DNA from: Posidoniimonas corsicana
Lineage (GTDB): Bacteria; Planctomycetota; Planctomycetia; Pirellulales; Lacipirellulaceae
DNA length: 64,000 bases
Direction of reading: 5' to 3'
Assembly (NCBI RefSeq): GCF_007859765.1
Contig: NZ_SIHJ01000001.1
Span: 3,141,156-3,205,155 of the forward strand
The translations under genes were made by a program, and so were the position numbers. Under the pieces are notes generated by a model, which saw only the letters and a program-made list of their open reading frames with translations, was not told where the DNA came from and ran no database searches. Below, one piece after another: positions 9,620-15,985 of the stretch. The first letter of the stretch is position 1; the number at the start of each line of letters is the position of its first letter.

Positions 9620-9724
9620 CCGGGTGCCGGGGGCGCTCCCGCTAGGGAAGCCCCCGATGGCCAGCAAGACACGGCGAGTACCTCTCGGGGGCTTCCGCTG
9701 TCGCGGAGCGCCCCCGGCGCCCGC
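9619..9724. repeat. 106-bp palindromic repeat, copy 1
   Basis: Nearly identical (five base differences in 106) and in the same orientation as the copy at 11253-11358. The ends form an outer inverted repeat (GGGTGCCGGGGGCGCTCC with its complement at the right end). Inside, GGAAGCCCCCGA pairs with TCGGGGGCTTCC. The two halves can also fold as two separate hairpins. It begins at the last base of the phosphoesterase stop codon. Confidence 0.9.
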
Positions 9725-9878
9725 GCTCATCGCATAAACGGCCTACGCGGGTGGCAGCGACTTTCGCCCGCGGCAAAGCTCGCCAGCCAACAAACATCAG
9801 CCGGGTGAACGTCGGTGTCGCTTCTGACAAGCGGCGTTCCACCCGCCGGTTGATGGGACATCCTCAACGATTCCTACT

Positions 9879-11147
9879 CTAAGTTTGCTGGTAAACGGTA
9901 GCTGTTGCCAAGCAATCAAGGCAAACAAAAGCGAAGAACATTCCTTCGGAATATTGCTCGATGTCCTGGCGGTCAACCTGCGCAAGAAACATCATCGTTT
10001 GGCTGCATTCCAAGCACTTCGGGTATGCTGAATCCTGAACCCAAGTGGGGTACCCACCAATCTGGGAGAACCTTGTCGGAAGGAATTGGTCTGCTGAATG
10101 CAATGCTGAGCGACCTTTGCCAACACGCAAACTGCCTTGAGGCAGTCTACCCCACGCGTCTGAATCATCGGGCAGGTATTCTGGCCGCACGTTTCTTGGC
10201 GACCAAACTGTGCTGCCATTGCGGTCAATGCTGCTGAAGACGGTTCCAAATGCCGTACAGACTTCGCAGGTGAGAACCTCAACTTGGTCTCGGCAAGCGT
10301 CGGTGTGGGGGAGACCAAACGCCGCCAACTCTACTTGGAAGAGATTCGTAAGTTTAGACGAGCACCAAGGACAATGGTCGCCGCGCTCGCTGATAGCCCG
10401 GAACGGCTCCGCTGTGTTTGATGCTCCACTTTCAAGAGCATGGCATTGAGGAAAGACAAGATCACGCCTATTGCCTTCAGGCGTTAGCTCCCAACCTGCC
10501 TCACGCGAGTAGTCTTCCGGAGGAATGAACAGCGAATCACCCCAAGCGGGTTTCTCGCTTCGCCACTTGCGAAAATGCTCCACTACCGTCGAATCACCAA
10601 TCCATGCCAGCGCTAGAAGCGCGGGGCCGCGGCTACATGCATCGCATTCAACTCTCTCAACTAACTCATCACGTACATCAACGGGGGCGTTACGGAACGC
10701 AAGACTTGGCAGAATCCGACCGTACGAAACGAGCCGTCTCAAACACGCATCTAGTGGTGTGCTGGTGAAAGCTGACAAGCAAAGGCATATTTCTTCCGCC
10801 TCTTGGTTGCGTTCAGTTCCAACGAGGCCCTTCGCGTATTCAGTCAGCCGACTCTGCTCAGACTCACTTAGACCGAGATATAGCTCATCGGTTGGCGTCG
10901 GATGGGGAATCCAGTTGATGAGCGGGTCGTACTTGCGTGGCTTGTGAATAACCTTAAGAGCCTCAACAACATCGGTGACACCTTCAAACTCGTTGAAGTC
11001 TCGACGGTTCTTGCGGATGTACTCGTCACGCTCCTTTTTGGCCGCCGCCTGGACACAAGGCATACAGCGCCCACCAGTACGGGCCGCGGTAGTTTCCTGA
11101 ATCAGGTTGGAACAACCGGATGCCTTGCAAACAACTTTATCGACCAT
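9879..11147 (-). CDS. Zinc-finger/DUF1963-like accessory protein between direct repeats
   Basis: A 422-residue protein whose DNA is visibly richer in A+T than all neighbours and whose codons do not favour G/C at third positions. It has several Cys pairs that could bind zinc: an N-terminal set (CKASGC, CMPC), a central set (CPWC, CEVC) and a C-terminal pair (CLEC, CLDC). The segment from about residue 345 (TRFSQIGGYPTWVQ, CLEC, FLAQVD) resembles the end of DUF1963/YwqG-type proteins, where a GGxPxWVQ motif precedes a zinc pair. Residues 120-200 are helical and repeat-like. DUF1963-type proteins are often found near polymorphic-toxin immunity genes, but no toxin is visible here. The gene lies between the two 106-bp repeats, suggesting acquired DNA. 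Function unknown. Confidence 0.75.
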   Translation of the reverse strand: MVDKVVCKASGCSNLIQETTAARTGGRCMPCVQAAAKKERDEYIRKNRRDFNEFEGVTDVVEALKVIHKPRKYDPLINWIPHPTPTDELYLGLSESEQSRLTEYAKGLVGTERNQEAEEICLCLSAFTSTPLDACLRRLVSYGRILPSLAFRNAPVDVRDELVERVECDACSRGPALLALAWIGDSTVVEHFRKWRSEKPAWGDSLFIPPEDYSREAGWELTPEGNRRDLVFPQCHALESGASNTAEPFRAISERGDHCPWCSSKLTNLFQVELAAFGLPHTDACRDQVEVLTCEVCTAFGTVFSSIDRNGSTVWSPRNVRPEYLPDDSDAWGRLPQGSLRVGKGRSALHSADQFLPTRFSQIGGYPTWVQDSAYPKCLECSQTMMFLAQVDRQDIEQYSEGMFFAFVCLDCLATATVYQQT

Positions 11148-11232
11148 GGCGAGCTTCCACCCATTTGCAAGCGAAGGTTTTGCTTCCCACTTATCCGTTT
11201 CGAGCGGGTGCAGCGGCTTGGCATATTTTGCT

Positions 11233-11252
11233 AGCCGGGCGCCTTCCTACCC
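11233..11252. repeat. Fragment related to the 14959-15063 repeat
   Basis: AGCCGGGCGCC followed by a CCTACCC core closely matches the left end of the 105-bp element at 14959, but is cut off where the second 106-bp repeat starts. It looks like a remnant abutting or interrupted by the other element. Confidence 0.5.
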
Positions 11253-11358
11253 GCCGGGTGCCGGGGGCGCTCCCGCTAGGGAAGCCCCCGACGGCCAGCA
11301 ATACGCGGCGAGTACCTCTCGGGGGCTTCCGCTGTCGCGGAGCGCCCCTGGCACCCGC
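11253..11358. repeat. 106-bp palindromic repeat, copy 2
   Basis: Direct repeat of 9619-9724 with five substitutions and no indels. The outer arms are an 18-bp inverted repeat with one G-T wobble; the inner arms are a 12-bp inverted repeat. It sits 105 bp upstream of the DUF1963-like start codon and 17 bp from the stop codon of the FAH-family gene. Confidence 0.9.
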
Positions 11359-11375
11359 ATTAAGTTCCTAACTTC

Positions 11376-12182
11376 TCAAACCTCTTCTTCCACCACAGGG
11401 TTCGTCAGCTCCCCAATCCCCTCGATCTCGACCGTGACCGTGTCGCCCGGCTGCAGCCAGACCGGCGGCTGGCGGGCGAAGCCCACGCCGTGCGGCGTGC
11501 CGGTGAACAGCGCCGTTCCCGCCCGCAGCGTGGTGCTGCCGCTGAGGAACGCGATCAGCTTCCTCACGCTGAAGATCATGTCGGCGGTGGTCCAGTCCTG
11601 CATCACCTGGCCGTTGAGCGTGGTCTTGATGGCCAGGTTGTTGGGCTCGGGCAGCTCGTCGGGCGTGACCAGGCAGGGGCCCAGCGGCGCGAAGGTGTCG
11701 AACGTCTTGCCGCGGCAGAACTGGCCCCCGCCCCACTGCGACTGCCAGTCGCGGGCGCTGATGTCGTTGCCGCAGGTGTAGCCCGCCACGTAGCTCAGCG
11801 CGTCCTCCTCGGTGGCGTTCTTGCAGTCGCCGCCGATCACCACCACCAGCTCGCACTCGTAGTCCACCTTGTCGCTCCGCAGGGCGCGGGGCAGCACCAC
11901 CGGGTCGCCCGGGTTCTGCACGGCGGAGGTGGTCTTCATGAAAAGCACGGGGTGCTCCGGGCAGGGCTTGCCCCCTTCCTCGGCGTGCTTGGCGTAGTTG
12001 AGCCCGATGCAGAGGATGTCGACCGGCTCGATCGGCGCCAGCAGCTTGGCGACCTGCGCCGGCTTGCCGGTGTCGATCGGCGAGTGCAGCGGGTCGCCGT
12101 CCAGCAGCGTGATGCCGCCGTCCGGCTGCAGGCAGCCATAGTGAACCAGGCCGAGCGGGTCCTCAAAACGCGTGATCTTCAT
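11376..12182 (-). CDS. Fumarylacetoacetate hydrolase (FAH) family protein
   Basis: A 268-residue enzyme with the typical FAH layout: a short N-terminal domain, then a catalytic domain opening at ILCIGLNYAKHAEE. The metal-binding acidic residues are visible in VDYECELVVVIG (E-x-E) and the downstream GNDISARDWQ (Asp). The substrate-loop motifs KTFDTFAPLGPCLVT and FTGTPHGVGF are also conserved. The family cleaves C-C bonds or hydrates or decarboxylates 2-oxo acids. Members of this length include acylpyruvases, oxaloacetate decarboxylases and 2,4-diketo-3-deoxy-rhamnonate/fuconate hydrolases; the substrate cannot be decided here. It is divergent from the M20 peptidase gene. Confidence 0.88.
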   Translation of the reverse strand: MKITRFEDPLGLVHYGCLQPDGGITLLDGDPLHSPIDTGKPAQVAKLLAPIEPVDILCIGLNYAKHAEEGGKPCPEHPVLFMKTTSAVQNPGDPVVLPRALRSDKVDYECELVVVIGGDCKNATEEDALSYVAGYTCGNDISARDWQSQWGGGQFCRGKTFDTFAPLGPCLVTPDELPEPNNLAIKTTLNGQVMQDWTTADMIFSVRKLIAFLSGSTTLRAGTALFTGTPHGVGFARQPPVWLQPGDTVTVEIEGIGELTNPVVEEEV

Positions 12183-12195
12183 CCGGGCTGCCTTC

Positions 12196-12204
12196 TGCTA
12201 GAAT
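12196..12204 (+). promoter_or_regulatory. Possible extended -10 promoter
   Basis: TG-C-TAGAAT forms an extended -10 element (TGnTAnAAT) in the 85-bp gap between divergent genes, pointing towards the M20 peptidase start at 12268. No clear -35 is visible, which extended -10 promoters can lack. Confidence 0.35.
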
Positions 12205-12267
12205 ACGCCTTCGTGTCCGCCCGAGAGCTTACCGCCAGGGCCCCGCCCCGTACACTGCCCCGCCGCT

Positions 12268-13440
12268 ATGCCCCCCGCCCCACCAACCAGCTGCCTGGAA
12301 CTGCTGCAGGCGATGGTGCGCTTCGACTCCGTGACCCCCCGCACCTCCGGCCGCCCCGACGCCGAGCAGCCGCTGGGCGCATACGTCGCGGGGCTGGCCA
12401 GCGGCTGGGGCCTGGCGGTTACCGAGCTGCACGTGCCCGGCGGCGCGCCCAACGTGCTGGTCACCGGCCCCCGCCAGCCCGATGCGCCGTGGTGGCTGTT
12501 CGACAGCCACCTCGACACGGTCGGCATCGAGGGGATGACTATCGACCCGCTCGGCGCCCACATCGAAGGCGGCCGCCTGTACGGCCGCGGCGCGTGCGAC
12601 ACCAAGGGCACCGGCGCCGCCATGCTGTGGGCGCTCCGCGAGGCGGCCGCCGCCGGCACGGCGCCCGCCAACCTGGCCCTGCTGTTCACCGTCGGCGAGG
12701 AGGCCCGCCAGGTCGGCGCCCGCGCCTTCCTGGAACGCGACCTCGCGAAGCTCGGCTGGTCGCCCGCGGCCGTGGTGGTCGGCGAGCCCACGCAGATGAA
12801 CGTGGTGCGGGCCGCCAACGGCTACGTCCGCATCCGGCTGGCCACCCACGGCCGCGCCGCGCACTCCAGCTCGCCGGAGCAGGGCCTCAACGCGATCAGC
12901 ACCATGGCCCGCGCGGTCACCGCGATCGAGGACCAGTACATCGCCGGCCTCGACGCCACGCACCCGCTCACCGGCCGCTCCACCTGCAGCATCAACGTGA
13001 TCCGCGGCGGGTCGGAGCACAACGTGGTGCCGCCCCGCTGCGAGGTGACCATCGACCACCGCCTGACCCCCGGGCAGGACGGCGAGCTGGCGCTGGCCGG
13101 CATCCGCGCCGCGCTCGACGCGCTCGCCGCCCGCGACAACCGGCTGGAGTACTCCTTCGACGATGTCGAGACCGCCCCGCCTATGGGCCCCGAGCTCAAC
13201 GGCCCGCTCAGCGAGCACGTCGCGTCGGTGCTCAACGCCGCCGGCATCGCGTCCACCGTGCACGGCGCCCCCTACACCACCAACGCCAACCACTACGGCG
13301 GCGCCGGCCTGAAGTGCGTGGTGCTCGGACCCGGCGACATCGCCCAGGCCCACACCAAGGACGAGTGGATCTCCCTCGAGCAACTCCAGCTAGGCGTGCA
13401 AGGCTACCGCGCCCTGATGGAAAGCCTGCCCCAGGCTTAG
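12268..13440 (+). CDS. M20-family metallopeptidase/deacylase (ArgE/DapE-like)
   Basis: A 390-residue co-catalytic zinc hydrolase. The metal ligands appear in order: His in DSHLDT (about residue 77), the bridging Asp in GACDTKG, the catalytic Glu and ligand Glu in VGEEARQVG, Asp/Glu in VVGEPT, and a C-terminal His in TTNANHYGG. The dimerisation domain starts at TNAINVI-type sequence (STCSINVIRGG) and the whole matches ArgE/DapE/acetylornithine-deacetylase-like enzymes in length. No arg or dap genes are adjacent, so the natural amide substrate is uncertain. Confidence 0.85.
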   Translation: MPPAPPTSCLELLQAMVRFDSVTPRTSGRPDAEQPLGAYVAGLASGWGLAVTELHVPGGAPNVLVTGPRQPDAPWWLFDSHLDTVGIEGMTIDPLGAHIEGGRLYGRGACDTKGTGAAMLWALREAAAAGTAPANLALLFTVGEEARQVGARAFLERDLAKLGWSPAAVVVGEPTQMNVVRAANGYVRIRLATHGRAAHSSSPEQGLNAISTMARAVTAIEDQYIAGLDATHPLTGRSTCSINVIRGGSEHNVVPPRCEVTIDHRLTPGQDGELALAGIRAALDALAARDNRLEYSFDDVETAPPMGPELNGPLSEHVASVLNAAGIASTVHGAPYTTNANHYGGAGLKCVVLGPGDIAQAHTKDEWISLEQLQLGVQGYRALMESLPQA

Positions 13441-13496
13441 CCCCTCCCAATCAGCCGCAGGGCGCTAGCCCCCGGTTCTGCCCCGTTGTCCGAATC

Positions 13497-13623
13497 GTTT
13501 TGTCCAAAAACACGAGCGAAGCGGACAAAACCCCCAGCACACCTCGCCCCCAGTTCGCGTTTCCCCCTTCTATTGCAGCGTCTGCCGTTAGCCCGGCGGG
13601 ATGGGGCCCAGGGTTTTGTCCGA
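13497..13623. repeat. GTTTTGTCC inverted and direct repeats
   Basis: GTTTTGTCC occurs at 13497-13505, its complement GGACAAAAC at 13523-13531 (9-bp stem, 17-nt loop), and GTTTTGTCCGA again at 13613-13623. The A+T content of the motif stands out from the surroundings. Confidence 0.6.
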
Positions 13624-13916
13624 TTTGGGCCACATGAGGGGACACTATCGGACCCCCACCCACGCGACGCGTGCTCCTCCAAGGCCGCAGGCCGAACGAC
13701 CCAACCGCGCAGCAGACACCCCAGGGCGGCCGCAGCCAAGGCCGCCCGTCCCGGGAAAGTGCACGCTAGTCACTAACGATTGGACCACGCCGGGTGGCCG
13801 GTTTCTACAACGAACTGGCGAAGGCCTGGCGTTGATTGGCGGCTTGGATGAGGCGTGCAGCCTCCGCAAAGCTGGCTTGTAGGAGTGTTGGCGTTCTACT
13901 TCTGTGCATGATGGCC

Positions 13917-14000
13917 GCTGGGCGCCACTGCTGGCTTGTCCAGCAGTGCGATCCAGGTACCCGCTTCACACTGCCAGACGAGCTGGCAGTGGCGCCCGGC
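13917..14000. repeat. Nested double-hairpin repeat (84 bp)
   Basis: The outer arms 13917-13931 and 13986-14000 pair over 15 bp with one wobble. Between them are two small hairpins, CACTGCTGG/CCAGCAGTG and CACTGCCAG/CTGGCAGTG, each with a 5-nt loop. The result is a cruciform or three-way-junction fold. The outer end GGGCGCC/GGCGCCC is shared with the element at 14959. Confidence 0.8.
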
Positions 14001-14071
14001 GCTTTGGCGTGGCGTCACGGCCGCTAACTTGCTATCTCGTCGCGGGAGAACCGCAACCCAGGACAACCGTG

Positions 14072-14938
14072 ATGACGCTCCGTATCCTCACTCGCCTGAT
14101 GCTAGCAGTGGTGGTGCTCGTCGCCGGCCAACGCCTCGCGGCGGTACAAGCCTACGACGCCCTCCCCCTCGATGCGGGCCACGCAGCGCCCGAGCCGCCG
14201 GCTGCTCCCGCGGCGCTCACCGACCCCAGCGTGCAGCCCGCCTCCGCGGTCGCGATGCCGGGCGCCATCGGGCACGACCCGTGGTACGGAGGCGTGGAGT
14301 TCGGCATCACCCGGTTCGTGCACGCCAACGGCATCTTCGCGCTCACGGACGACGAGGTCGGCGCGTCGTTCCGCCCGTTCTTGGGCTACGAGAACCCCCG
14401 CGGGCTGGGCATGCGGGGCGACCTCTACTTCGCCGGCGCCGAGTCGGTCGCCACGCTCGCTGCGGACGCCAGCCGATTCGGCCTGGACCCCGACGCCTTC
14501 AGCCTGAACATCGACCTCTACCGGCGGCTGCGGCTTGACGACTTCGACCTCTTGCTGGGCGCTGGCTCGCGAATCGCCGCGTTCGGCTTCGACTACGGCG
14601 ATGGTAGAGAGGACCGCTGGTCCGGCGCCGGGCCTTCTCTGTTCGCCGAAGGCCGCCAGCTGTACTACGCGACCCCTTGCAGCGAGTGGAGCGTCATCGG
14701 CGGCGGCCGACTGGCCTACCTGGTGGGCGAGGCGGACTACGTGGGCATCGACGGCTACGACGATGTCGGCACGACGATGACCACCGGCATGGCGTACCTC
14801 GGGTTCGAGTACCGACGCGAGTGGTCGCGTGGCGACTTCCTGTTCCAGTTCAAGGGAGAGACCCAGGTGTGGCGCGTCGAGGGCAGCCTGAAACTCGGCC
14901 TCGACACGACCGGGTTCCTCGTCGGCGCCAACTGGTAG
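14072..14938 (+). CDS. Exported outer-membrane-type protein, unknown function
   Basis: 288 residues from the ATG at 14072; an adjacent GTG at 14069 is equally possible. It has a signal peptide (LTRLMLAVVVLVAGQRLAAVQA), a Pro/Ala-rich linker, and a C-terminal domain of alternating aromatic/hydrophobic and polar residues (WYGGVEFGITRF, LRGDLYFAG-like, FLFQFKGETQVW) ending in a hydrophobic residue plus Trp, as in beta-barrel outer-membrane proteins. It probably forms a small barrel comparable to the BBP7-type families of planctomycetes, but the family is not certain. It lies between two nested double-hairpin repeats. Confidence 0.7.
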   Translation: MTLRILTRLMLAVVVLVAGQRLAAVQAYDALPLDAGHAAPEPPAAPAALTDPSVQPASAVAMPGAIGHDPWYGGVEFGITRFVHANGIFALTDDEVGASFRPFLGYENPRGLGMRGDLYFAGAESVATLAADASRFGLDPDAFSLNIDLYRRLRLDDFDLLLGAGSRIAAFGFDYGDGREDRWSGAGPSLFAEGRQLYYATPCSEWSVIGGGRLAYLVGEADYVGIDGYDDVGTTMTTGMAYLGFEYRREWSRGDFLFQFKGETQVWRVEGSLKLGLDTTGFLVGANW

Positions 14939-14958
14939 CCACCGGCGAGACGTGTTTC

Positions 14959-15063
14959 AGCCGGGCGCCATGCCTACCCCCGCGACAGTGGGTAGGCATG
15001 CCTAACGGCAATTCAACCAGCAGTATGCTCACCCGCTACCGGGTGTGAGCATGGCGCCCGGCT
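14959..15063. repeat. Nested double-hairpin repeat (105 bp)
   Basis: AGCCGGGCGCCATGC (14959-14973) and its exact complement (15049-15063) form a 15-bp outer stem. Inside are GCATGCCTACCC/GGGTAGGCATGC-type and ATGCTCACCCG/CGGGTGTGAGCAT hairpins. The left arm of the first hairpin overlaps the outer arm, so alternative folds compete. It lies just after the outer-membrane-type gene. Confidence 0.85.
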
Positions 15064-15165
15064 CCCCAATTGTTGGTGCTTGAGCACAGATCGATTAGAC
15101 TCAGGCGCGCCGAGCATGTACACGTTCGCAACGTCCTGTAGTGCCCCAGATCATCCGAGGTTCGA

Positions 15166-15477
15166 ATGGCTAGAGCTTCCACACGACACGTTACGATAGG
15201 GCTCATGGCCGTAGTCGTCTGCGTATTTGCGTTCGCTGTCGTTGGCAACACTACAGCCCAGCAAGGAGGCAACGGAGACGAGAGCAATCAACCCGACTTA
15301 AGGTGGTCCAGGTTGTCCTCGAACCGAGACCTTATAGTCTCGCGGACAAAGGTCCCAGGCGGTTGGTTTGTATGTGTGCGGGACAGACTAACGTCGAACC
15401 GGCAAAACCCCCCTCCGAGTTCGTTCTTTTACCCAGATCCAGAGCACGAATGGGATGGCACAGGGCAATATCGGTAG
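15166..15477 (+). CDS. Small exported protein, unknown function
   Basis: A 103-residue reading frame with a good signal peptide (about residues 9-32: GLMAVVVCVFAFAVVG, then NTTAQQ) and a short polar mature part. A weak promoter-like pair (TTGGTG at 15073, TAGACT at 15096, 17-bp spacing) lies about 65 bp upstream. Composition is less GC-biased than in neighbouring genes. No family recognised; it could be lineage-specific. The following 15478-15641 interval shows nothing recognisable. Confidence 0.45.
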   Translation: MARASTRHVTIGLMAVVVCVFAFAVVGNTTAQQGGNGDESNQPDLRWSRLSSNRDLIVSRTKVPGGWFVCVRDRLTSNRQNPPPSSFFYPDPEHEWDGTGQYR

Positions 15478-15641
15478 TCCCACACGCTGAAGGCGAGAGT
15501 CTACAACATGCGCCGGCTTCACCGTCCGACGGCCCCACGTAAGCCGAACAACACCGGCTCTGCCAGTGTGAAATGAGGGACGTGCCCAGAACTCGAGAGC
15601 CACTGGCGGCGGAAGAGCGGGCTTCTCCGGCGCGACGAGCG

Positions 15642-15983
15642 TCAGCCTTTCGCCCAGAAGAACCCCACCACCACGCCGCCCGCGAGCAGCAGCAGGTGGA
15701 TGAAGTTGACCTCGTGCAGGTGGGCCAAAAAGTATGGCAGGCTGCCGTCGGCCAAGAAGGGGAAGCAGTGCCACTCCGCCAGGACCGAGGACACGAGACC
15801 CGCGATCAACGCGATCACGCCGGTCGCCAGGTTCCGGTCGCGCACCGCCAGCTGCACGCCCCAACCCGCGCCGGCGCCCATCAGCATGCCGGCGTGCAGG
15901 CCTATCCGCGCGAGCAGGACGAACACCACCGCGCCGACAACTGCGCCGCCGATCGCGCCGGCCGCTGCTTTGGCTAGGTCCAT
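15642..15983 (-). CDS. Small polytopic membrane protein
   Basis: A 113-residue protein starting at the ATG complementary to 15981-15983, 2 bp from the end of the helicase gene, so it is very likely translated from the same transcript. It has three or four hydrophobic segments (GAIGGAVVGAVVFVLLARIG, VIALIAGLVSSVLA, FIHLLLLAGGVVVGFFW). Glycine-zipper-like spacing is seen in the first. No functional motif. A much longer overlapping frame reads through the helicase gene out of phase and is not real. Confidence 0.65.
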   Translation of the reverse strand: MDLAKAAAGAIGGAVVGAVVFVLLARIGLHAGMLMGAGAGWGVQLAVRDRNLATGVIALIAGLVSSVLAEWHCFPFLADGSLPYFLAHLHEVNFIHLLLLAGGVVVGFFWAKG

Positions 15984-15985
15984 GG

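Larger units (their letters stand above)
13441..14071. other. Gene-poor region with several repeat remnants
   Basis: This 630-bp stretch has open frames in several directions but none with protein-like composition. It contains a TCAGCCGCAGGGCGCTAG segment (13451-13477), three copies of GTTTTGTCC in mixed orientation, a second half-palindrome near 13582-13601 (CTGCCGTTAGCCCGGCGG) and the nested double hairpin at 13917-14000. It reads as a graveyard of short dispersed repeats. No strong promoter for the gene at 14072 is evident. Confidence 0.6.

Noticed and set aside
9619-11358. Insertion sequence with inverted terminal repeats
   Set aside because: The repeats are direct, each is itself palindromic, and the enclosed protein has no transposase motifs such as DDE or HUH.
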